Source of the DNA: Lophium mytilinum
Lineage: Eukaryota > Ascomycota > Dothideomycetes > Mytilinidiales > Mytilinidiaceae
Reading direction: 5' to 3'
NCBI GenBank assembly: GCA_010093605.1
Contig: MU004191.1
Coordinates: forward strand, 1,605,832-1,669,831
DNA length: 64,000 nucleotides
Shown here: positions 56,794-64,000 of the stretch, in pieces
Position numbering within the stretch: the first letter of the stretch is position 1
Layout: each line of letters opens with the position of its first letter
Notes under the pieces: generated by a model
Databases searched by the model: none
What the model was told of the DNA's origin: nothing
Seen by the model: only the letters and a program-made list of their open reading frames with translations
Position numbers and translations under genes: made by a program

Positions 56794-58092
56794 GCTTCAG
56801 GGAAGCGCAATATTTCGGTTGAGTCGAATGGAGTGGTTCGAATTGTGGTCGAGGGACGAAGTGTCCTGGTGTGTTCGGGATGCGATTGAGGAACAGTAAC
56901 AATTTGAGAATCTCTCGAAGCCGGTCAGGTGGGGTATCAGCGCGAGAATGGAATGATAAAAATTAACGGCAGAGCTACTGGCTGCAGTGACGCACTCGAT
57001 CCGAAGGGTCCCAAGACGACGTGTGCGGAAAGAGAAATGGAAAGCAACGCGCAATCAGCTGCAGAACAGGATTTCAAGCTATGTTACGAGAGATGAGAGA
57101 GGGAAGAAGAAAGGACTACTGTTACAGCGTCCCCTCAGATTATAAGAGCTCTACATTCTGGAGGGCGGACAATTGCTACGCCGACGCTGGGCTCTTGCGG
57201 GCCGACATTCCTCTGTTTGTTCTGGCATGGAAGCCACAGGGACGCGCCAGAACGAAAAGTGTTGTGGAGTCTGCCTGAGGTGCAGAATCGATGAGAGACA
57301 CCTTGCCCTAAGCGGCGTGTCAATGACGTTTGCAGTCGAGGCAGCCATCACGGAGGAGTCGCACAGCAGCGAGGGTCACCTCTCGAGCTGTGCGTGAGGG
57401 CGCCGGATGAAATCAAGGATGATCAGTATGTGGGAGCAGATGGCTCTGGAGTGATATACTTATCGTGAGTATCGCCGTGCTGCGGCGTGGTGTTGAGCTG
57501 TGCAGCGTGACGGCATGTGTGACGATCGGTGAATTAAATCGTGCAGGGATTCGCTCCCTAGCGCGGGGTCGTTCCTGCATTGCTCCCGTCCAAGCTTCGG
57601 CATGCCGACTTCGGTCGTTGAGACAGCCCGGTTCGCCGTTAGAGTTTGACGTCTGCCGGTAGCATCTAGCTGCATTCATGTAAGCCTACGCGTAAAACTG
57701 CCTATTCTTCGCGGCAATGACGCACGACATATTGATGTTTGAGAATGCCGACACAGGTAAGATGTCTGCTGAGATTAAAAAGCTAGCATTTAGTATCAGT
57801 GAGACGGAAAGCAGTCAAGACCAGATATGGAGCCAAAAGCTGTTGTAAGTTGGATGGTAAGCTATTCAGCGGAAGAAGGAAAAGTATATACAAGCTGCTG
57901 AGTAAGCGGCCAGACAGGAAGGGGCCGACGGCGTGAATCTCATCATCATAATCTAGATCTGAATCGAATGGTAAAAGGAGAAGGTAGGATGTATCTGAAA
58001 ACGTTTTGCGCATCGATATCAAGTGTTACTAAAGCGCTTGTGATATATGCGATGGTATATATATCGGCTCAAAAATGGGAGATGTAACCAAC
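56794..58092. other. Intergenic region
   Basis: Promoter of the CFA-like gene and 3' flank of the 2EXR-like gene, both on the minus strand. Frames are short and mutually conflicting. Confidence 0.5.
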
Positions 58093-59169
58093 TCAATGGC
58101 TCCTTAGCTCGAAGAGAATCTCGCGATAGTTGATGTTACGACAGGGCGGGATACGTTCTGCTATTCCCTGAAGCAAATCCGGCCTTGCGTGTCCATACAA
58201 TTGACCCTTTCCGAACTCGAATCGCTGCTCGTTATCTTTCGACTTCTCTTTCTCTGCAGCTTCATCCCACTCCGAAAGCAGCCTTCCTCGTATCCGTTCT
58301 GCCCAGCTTCTTCGTTGATCATGCGTCAATATCTTCTTCCTTCCTTCAAATACTACTTCACTACCTTCAGTTTCGTAGTCATCAATCTCCGGAGCGTCCC
58401 CAATCACCACAGTAACTCTCTCAAGTGGAAGGCGTTGCAGGCGTAAAACTCCAAAGAGGGTATACCCTGACGCTGAAATTACTGGGTGCCGGTTGACGTT
58501 GTAATCGGGCCTCCCGAGTTCGTATAGTTCCACGTCTATATGCAATATCCGTAATCCAGATATTGACTTGACTAGATTAGAAGTGATGTGATCATTCCAT
58601 TGCTCTACGGTTGTTTTGCAAGGAACGCTGAGTTGTAGAGCACGAATTTCTCGTCGTTGTTCTTGTACAAGACCGGCTAGAAACAGAGACAGTGATGGTC
58701 CGCATCTTGCTGCAAACATGTTCGAGTTGAAAGGTAAGAGTGCGGTTTCATGGTAGCTTTGAGTGCACACTCGAAGCGAATCCAGGTGTAAAGGTCGACG
58801 ACGGTGGATAGGTCGAAGCTTTTGCCGTTTTCTTGCGAGACGATGGAGAGATGGCATGCAATCGTCATGCCGGTCAGCGAACGGGGGGATATCATCATCT
58901 GTACGGATGGCTAAGGGTATCTTGGACTGGGCGTATGCCTCGTCTTCCGAGATAACGGAAACGCAGGGATAGAGCTGGACTTTGCCGTCCTCTTCATGGA
59001 TGTGGATTAAAGCACCACCAATGACCAACTCAAAGATGTGGCTGCGTAGCTCAGCGGGTAAGCGCAAAAGCGGCGACTCGTTGGCAATTATTTCAGGGCT
59101 GCCGCTATAGTTAGCGCAGCTTCTCAAGTGAGACGACAATCTGAAAATTCCACATCTATGAGAGTGCAC
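58093..59169 (-). CDS. 2EXR/DUF7730-like protein
   Basis: Single exon as drawn, 358 residues. The core is SPLLRLPAELRSHIFELVIG near residue 33, then IHIHEEDGKVQLYPCV and, after a basic stretch, LRVCTQSYHETALLPF. This is the usual layout of the fungal 2EXR/DUF7730 group. After a segment with EIRALQLSV and LRILHIDVELYE the protein ends in a basic-acidic helix region. The N-terminal 25 residues (MHSHRCGIFRLSSHL and on) do not look like the family; a GTAAGC donor at 59178 and a CTATAG acceptor near 59110 suggest the true start may be upstream across an intron. I saw no ATG there, so I kept the simple start. Function unknown. Confidence 0.72.
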   Translation of the reverse strand: MHSHRCGIFRLSSHLRSCANYSGSPEIIANESPLLRLPAELRSHIFELVIGGALIHIHEEDGKVQLYPCVSVISEDEAYAQSKIPLAIRTDDDIPPFADRHDDCMPSLHRLARKRQKLRPIHRRRPLHLDSLRVCTQSYHETALLPFNSNMFAARCGPSLSLFLAGLVQEQRREIRALQLSVPCKTTVEQWNDHITSNLVKSISGLRILHIDVELYELGRPDYNVNRHPVISASGYTLFGVLRLQRLPLERVTVVIGDAPEIDDYETEGSEVVFEGRKKILTHDQRRSWAERIRGRLLSEWDEAAEKEKSKDNEQRFEFGKGQLYGHARPDLLQGIAERIPPCRNINYREILFELRSH

Positions 59170-60925
59170 CGAGCTTACGTCTCTCTAGAAGCAGCGTTGG
59201 GATGTCGAAGAGACAAGAGTCGAAGTCGTTCAGCTTTTTGACGTTTGGACCTTGCCCGTTTGAAGGGGGCTTAAAACTTTTTGTTGACTTACGCGTTAGA
59301 CTTTTGAGAGCTGTGCAAGCTTTTTGCGATAGGAAATCACCAGTGGATACGTAATTGGAATGATGAAGGAATTGAACGGGTTGCGAGATCAGTCAGGTGG
59401 TCAGTGCTGATTATATTAGTATGCATTAGAGCCCGCCCAGAATACACCTCTTTTGCACGCTACAGCTACTTACGGATCACCACATCTCCTCATCACCACT
59501 CCACGCCATCGCGACCAACGAACGACGCGTCAAACGAACAACACGAGCATCACGTATTCTGGCGACCTTCACTGCGCGAAGTTTGCTAGCAAGGTTCATT
59601 ACACTTACGCAAGAATTGCCCGCAATGTCTTTCCAGCAGCACTCAGCTTTCTGAGCCCCTTAATTGTCGCTGAAGGCAGCCTTTTAATAGCTTGTGCCTC
59701 GAACAGCGATACCTACCTTCATTTAACCTCCTTCCTCACTGTCCACTACCCAAGTGTGAATAGTTTCCAGGTTTTGGTATGCGGCCGTCTGCGCAGCGCT
59801 CTCTCGGTATTGAAATATCAGCCACCCAAGGATTTAACTCACGCAACAAGAGAAGAGTCTTACGATCATCAGTACGTATAGATACTTTTGCATATCTGTA
59901 ATTCCGCAGCAGCTCGGTAAAGACCTCTGACCCTCCACATATCTTGCCGCGAGATGGATGAACTCCGCACCGCAGAGCGCCAGGTCGCGAGACAAGTCAG
60001 TGTCTATACCGCATAGCTGCTCCGTGAAAGGTACAAGCTCTCACTATAAGACGAATCAGCATGTGAACTCGTATTACTACACCTACGGGCACCCAATAGC
60101 CTACATTATTGCGCGCGTTTGGACATCCTCCAAGGGCCGTAAGATAAGAGCCAGTTGATATTACTATGAGCCTACAATGTTAGAGGTATGTCCGACTTAA
60201 CGCCCCAAGATTGAGTTACTTGGAACCACTAATGGTTCTAGGCTGCCAGGGGGGCTTCAATTACGTTAGTAGCTGGAAAATTGAGAAATCTGACGTCTCA
60301 AGTCAAACCGCTATATTTGCAACATCGGACGCGTCTAAGGTACAGGACTTCCAGGAGGTCCTGAACACGTCAATTGATTCGGAAACTCGAGAACGTCACC
60401 CTCCTCGTTTCAAGAGTCCGGTATCAGACAAAGAAGATGCTCGCGGTCGCTTCCCTCGATACTATCAACAATGTCATATTACTCAAAATTCGACGACCAA
60501 ATTTTCACAATCAGGTTTCCAAGAAGCTTTTCAGGCACGAGGTTACATTGCTGTTATCTATTTGATAGGGGGTGAGGGGGTTTAGGATTGAGAATGCTGG
60601 CTGACTAATATAGTCCGAGGCCTTTAAGAGACCTGCTGCCAGCGGAAAAGAACAAGACCGAACGCCATTTCCGTGTACTACAAAATCAGGACGCCTTTCA
60701 GTTGATATTTCCGGTCAACAAAAATCATCAGAGATCTCCGCGACGTTCTATAAGAATAGATCGAAGATCGTACAGTTGACGATGCTCTCGGCTTATGTCG
60801 ATGGGATAAGTAGGACAGTGACGATCAGATTCCCTGCAGGTCAGCAGTATCTCGGAATCTAAAGTCTAGTCCCATCTTTGTCTGCAATTTAGGGTTCTAT
60901 GCACAATGGGGACACGGCATCGACC
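59170..60925. other. 1.75 kb region without a confident gene
   Basis: Holds plus-strand frames at 59453-59881 (142 codons) and 60211-60585 (124 codons) with no recognisable domain or splice pattern linking them. AT-richer than its flanks in parts. Nothing supported. Confidence 0.45.
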
Positions 60926-61408
60926 CTAATTGGCCGCCGTCTGTGCGCCCCTCCGGATCTTCGCACCCTTCTTGCCTTTTTGCTTGGGGGGATCAATGGG
61001 AGCGTTTTGCTTCCCATCTGCTCCATCATCCTCGTTGTCTTCGTCCTTGTTCACCTTAGGGCGATAGTACTTCTTCTTGCCCTCCGGTGCACGCCAGTCG
61101 GTGTCGTAAGCCGGCTCGGGTTCTTCTTCTTCGGGCTCTTCCTCCTTCTTCTTGCCAAGAGTAGAGAAGAATTCGACAATTCGGTTCTTAGGGCGCCTCT
61201 TGAAGGCGGCTTCCTCTGCAAGATTGTAGCCAGCTGAGTAACCATGCTCGAAGCATCCATGCTTGAGGGCGTAGATGTGCCCGCACTCGTGGCAGTACTC
61301 GACGTGAGGGCCAATGCAGCGCTGTTTCACTGGCCCATTGCATACAGCGCAATGATGGCTTCGTTTGCCAGTCGTTCCCGACTTTGCGTTCTTTACGTAC
61401 GGGGGCAT
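60926..61408 (-). CDS. Small Cys/His-rich basic protein, unknown
   Basis: From ATG 61408 (MPPYVKNAKSG) the protein has 160 residues; the frame is open upstream to 61531 but that part is Pro/Ser-rich and unlike the rest. Residues 18-55 hold HHCAVCNGPVKQRC and HVEYCHECGHIYALKHGC, with CxxC pairs at 20/23 and 39/42, further Cys 31 and 52, and several His; a zinc-binding module is likely. The C-terminal half alternates acidic (EEEPEEEEPEPAYD) and basic (PKQKGKKGAKIRRG) tracts. The acidic and lysine-rich tail suggests a nuclear or ribosome-associated role; that is inference. It is minus-strand and divergent from the phosphotransferase. Confidence 0.75.
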   Translation of the reverse strand: MPPYVKNAKSGTTGKRSHHCAVCNGPVKQRCIGPHVEYCHECGHIYALKHGCFEHGYSAGYNLAEEAAFKRRPKNRIVEFFSTLGKKKEEEPEEEEPEPAYDTDWRAPEGKKKYYRPKVNKDEDNEDDGADGKQNAPIDPPKQKGKKGAKIRRGAQTAAN

Positions 61409-61888
61409 GCTAGAAGCAGTGGATGGGAGAGGGTATGTACTGGATAGCAGTGGAGGTTGTGGTGGGGTGGGGTTGTGCTGTGAGATGATAGATAATAGAT
61501 GATCAAGGGAATAGGGGAGGTAGAATACCATTATATCCCTCTTCTAGGGAAGTGAATTTGTGCTTCTCAACACTTGTGCATTCACGTGGGCGAGGTATTC
61601 GCACATTGAATTCCGCACTAGTGGCATAAAAGTGTTGTTGTTAGTATTTGTGGCTGGAAACATTGTTAGGTGACATGGGAGGGGGTTTGTCTTTCACAAT
61701 CTGGCTCCTTATAAAGAGACCTCTATTTCACCCTGTCATCAACATCTAAGTTCCTTCAATCATCCACCCAACACCACCCCTACTCTGGCAGCGCCCACAC
61801 CACCACCACGTTGGTCATAACAAGTCAGCTCAGTCTCAACGCTTCTTCGATTTCACTCCACAGGAACGCGCAAGTTCGTAAATTCGAG
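61409..61888. promoter_or_regulatory. Divergent promoter region
   Basis: About 480 bases between a minus-strand and a plus-strand start codon, so both promoters are here. A CTTATAAAGAG stretch near 61709 lies about 180 bases before the plus-strand ATG and could be a TATA element for it. Confidence 0.5.
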
Positions 61889-63394
61889 ATGGCCAGTGGG
61901 ATGTTCAAGCATGTTTGCACGAAGATACGTGAGAAGACGACACGTAAATCGGCAAAAGCACCCAAAGGCAACAAGCGAAAGGACGATAGCAAGAAGCCAA
62001 CTTTCATACGGAAAGCCCTAAAGTACCTCCGCGAACCTTACAGCGTTTCACTCCCCATAGTTAGAAAGGGTGGCGAGGTAGCGGACTTCGAAACTCGATA
62101 CTGGGGACCAGTCAAGAAGACATCACACCGGGCGCTGATCGACCTAGCTCGGTCGATTCTTGACCCCGACAATGTCGTTCTTGGGGAAGGTATACGTGTC
62201 GTGAAAGAGTCAGAAGGCTCCTATCACAAGGTCTGGATCCTGGAACACTTCGCCGGCCAGAAAGTTGCCATCAAAGTTCCCGCTATTGGACACGCTGCGC
62301 GTTGGATGCCTGTGGACGCCGTGAACCTTCGCTCGGAGGCTCTCACAATGGAATACATCCGGCTAAAAACGAAGTGCCCAGTTCCAAAGGTGCTAAACTT
62401 CGATTGCACATTCGACAACCCCATCGGTTGCCCTTACATCATGATGGAAAATGTGGAGGGCATCTCGGCGTACGATGCTTGGTTCCCCGAAGAAGAGGGC
62501 GAACTTCCCCTTGAGGAAGTCCGTGAAAACATACTCACCTCTCTTGCCGGCGCCATGGCTGAGTTGCGCCACCTGGAGTTCGACAAGATTGGAATGCTAT
62601 ATTTCGATGACTTGAATAATCCTACCGTTGGAGACGTTCAGACTTTCGTCGAACCCGCATGTGACACTCGACACCCGGAAGATGACGGGATCGCCCGAGA
62701 ACAAGCCACGATTCCCGCCTTCAAAACTACCAAAGAATACTACAAAGCGGAACTCGAGTCAGAACGGCTTCGTCCCGGCGACTGGCGGTCTGCAGCTATC
62801 CGCAAAGTTTGCAGACTTGCTCTCGACGGTAAACCTTTCACCACGGCTTCATCCCGCTATGGGATCGATAACCAGCCCGAGAAGTTCCTACTCATGCACC
62901 CAGACTTCAACTACCAGAACATCATGGTCACGCCAGATGGCAAGCAGATCACCGGGATCTTCGACTGGGATGGCGTCCAAACCGTTCCACGTTGCATCGG
63001 CTACTCCGCTGTGCCCGTTTGGCTCCGCCAAGACTGGCAGTCTGATTACGTTTCGCCAGACGACCACCTCGAGACTCATACTGTGGATGAGCTAGAGAAG
63101 TATCGCAAGTTTTATGCGCAAGCAATGCGGGATGCGGCTGGCGAAGACTCGGATTGGAAATATACGGAGAATAGCCCTATTGCTTGCGCACTACACTCGG
63201 CCTTGTATGGGCAAGGGAATCTAGCGAGCTTTGCGGAAAAGCTGCTAATAGAGGCGTTTCCGAAGTCTAAGATGCAGGTTATAATGAACCGGCTTGGTCG
63301 GGGACATTGGGAGCTTGGTGAAGATGCATTGCGAGAGCGTTTGCCTAGGACTTTTGGTTGTTACAATGTTCATTCTTGCGCGCATTGCTGTTGA
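61889..63394 (+). CDS. APH-type phosphotransferase family protein
   Basis: Single exon, 501 residues from ATG 61889 (GAGATGG); the frame is open to 61811. After a basic N-terminal tail, VWILEHFAGQKVAIKVPAIG supplies the Lys-containing nucleotide-binding strand, and MEYIRLKTKCPVPKVLNFD and PYIMMENVEG fit the hinge. The catalytic loop is HPDFNYQN at 337-344 (Asp339 and Asn344), and the metal-binding motif is GIFDWDG at 357-363 (Asp359). This places it in the aminoglycoside phosphotransferase/choline kinase-like superfamily (APH), abundant in fungi with mostly unknown substrates. A C-terminal Cys-rich end (HSCAHCC) is unusual. It is not evidence of drug resistance. The protein is probably cytosolic. 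Confidence 0.88.
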   Translation: MASGMFKHVCTKIREKTTRKSAKAPKGNKRKDDSKKPTFIRKALKYLREPYSVSLPIVRKGGEVADFETRYWGPVKKTSHRALIDLARSILDPDNVVLGEGIRVVKESEGSYHKVWILEHFAGQKVAIKVPAIGHAARWMPVDAVNLRSEALTMEYIRLKTKCPVPKVLNFDCTFDNPIGCPYIMMENVEGISAYDAWFPEEEGELPLEEVRENILTSLAGAMAELRHLEFDKIGMLYFDDLNNPTVGDVQTFVEPACDTRHPEDDGIAREQATIPAFKTTKEYYKAELESERLRPGDWRSAAIRKVCRLALDGKPFTTASSRYGIDNQPEKFLLMHPDFNYQNIMVTPDGKQITGIFDWDGVQTVPRCIGYSAVPVWLRQDWQSDYVSPDDHLETHTVDELEKYRKFYAQAMRDAAGEDSDWKYTENSPIACALHSALYGQGNLASFAEKLLIEAFPKSKMQVIMNRLGRGHWELGEDALRERLPRTFGCYNVHSCAHCC

Positions 63395-63649
63395 AAACTT
63401 TTGTTTTTCTAATATACTTTTCTCTTTAGAAACGACTTACCTAGCGAAACTTCGTCCAGTAGAACTTGTTTCGAGACACAATGCTAAAACTTTTCTCCCC
63501 TAGCTGAGCGCTTCCCATTCTAGCCAAAACGTTTGTGGACATTCCAATGTTCCGCAGCTTTAATCGCGAACATTTACCAAAGATATGTATGCCAAAAGAA
63601 ATCTAAGCTTTGGAACTCGGAATTGTAAGCTCTGATATTCTACGTGACC
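63395..63649. other. Short intergenic region
   Basis: No supported coding sequence. It holds the 3' flank of the phosphotransferase gene and the promoter of the right-edge gene. Confidence 0.5.
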
Positions 63650-64000
63650 ATGGAGCTAGCAGAGTTTGTCGTCTACGTCAAGAGCCAACACGATGGTAGT
63701 TGTGAGAGAGTTGACCCTAACATCAAGAACGGCGTCCACGTGTTCAAAGCGGGAAAATGTTCTAGTAGCTCGACATTGCATTCTGCGGTCGATGTCTATC
63801 TGACGTTCCCGGCTTTCGACGTTGTGCCTCAGTTATCAGCCCAGTCACCCGACAAGGCAGATTTAGCTCAGTCCGTTATCAAGTACATCGAGCGCGCTTG
63901 CGATGGATACAACCTCATTCCGCTCCAAACAAATGCCCTGACGCGATGGCGCGTATCGAAAGACGGCCTGACGGAGCAGTTGAAAGCTGAGAACATCTCG
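63650..64000 (+). CDS. Unknown protein, N-terminal part, cut by the window edge
   Basis: ATG 63650 (context ACCATGG, near-optimal) opens a frame that has no stop over the last 117 codons and runs off the right edge. The text begins MELAEFVVYVKSQHDGSCER and contains VYLTFPAFDVVPQLSA and later VIKYIERACDGYNLIPLQ. It looks like a soluble globular protein. No family recognised and no intron needed. Length unknown. Confidence 0.55.
   Translation, partial: MELAEFVVYVKSQHDGSCERVDPNIKNGVHVFKAGKCSSSSTLHSAVDVYLTFPAFDVVPQLSAQSPDKADLAQSVIKYIERACDGYNLIPLQTNALTRWRVSKDGLTEQLKAENIS

Noticed and set aside
59038-59062. tRNA A-box-like GTAGCTCAGCGGGTAAGC
   Set aside because: Lies within the coding sequence of the 2EXR-like protein, and no B box follows.
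61889-63394. Antibiotic resistance gene (aminoglycoside phosphotransferase)
   Set aside because: Only the superfamily motif is shared; fungal genomes carry many such proteins with other or unknown substrates.

Overview
This is a 64 kb piece of nuclear chromosome from a filamentous ascomycete. The evidence is short GT..AG introns of roughly 50-80 bases in most recognisable genes, about one gene per 2 kb on mixed strands, ordinary balanced base composition, and fungal families: RAX1, an RMD8-like DUF155 protein, a KIN4-type kinase, a UstYa/DUF3328 protein, a GH125 mannosidase and many F-box/2EXR-like proteins. The style of the F-box/2EXR genes suggests Pezizomycotina, probably Dothideomycetes; that last step is inference. 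There are no operons, CRISPR arrays, phage or bacterial features.

Layout. 0-7.5 kb: a cut-off N-terminus at the left edge, isopentenyl-diphosphate isomerase (four exons), a two-exon GNAT acetyltransferase and a 2EXR-like protein. 7.5-12.8 kb: a candidate type I membrane glycoprotein with a four-unit ASNFT repeat, a stretch with possible decayed minus-strand coding sequence, and an F-box protein. 13.4-20 kb: four genes on the minus strand, namely a UstYa-like membrane protein, a DUF2237 protein, an RMD8-like protein and the RGS/membrane protein RAX1. 20-24 kb: a 2-oxoglutarate/Fe(II) oxygenase, divergent from RAX1, then the first of three related F-box-like proteins. 26.6-32.4 kb: a large KIN4-type kinase behind a long upstream region, then a tiny three-exon gene. 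33-42.5 kb: an F-box-rich block holding one frameshifted F-box gene, two more members of the three-gene family, one multiply broken 2EXR-type pseudogene and a shred of a flavoprotein monooxygenase. 43-47 kb: a tautomerase-like protein without Pro-1, a small probable membrane protein and a 356-residue possible lipocalin-fold protein. 47-57 kb: an AMT/MEP ammonium permease with GATA-factor motifs upstream, a secreted GH125 alpha-mannosidase and a cyclopropane-fatty-acid-synthase-like methyltransferase. 58-64 kb: a 2EXR-like protein, a small Cys-rich basic protein, an APH-type phosphotransferase and an unknown gene running off the right edge.

How they fit together. Housekeeping genes (IDI1, RMD8-like, RAX1, KIN4, MEP, GH125) alternate with fast-evolving accessory genes. 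No biosynthetic cluster can be demonstrated; the UstYa-like gene stands alone. The clearest unusual theme is birth-and-death evolution of F-box/2EXR-like genes. Three divergent paralogs share a long motif block in the same order. One of them carries a 57-bp tandem duplication that creates a C-X2-C-X15-C-X2-C array at a point where the other two have nothing. Splice sites were read by eye from consensus and frame and are predictions.
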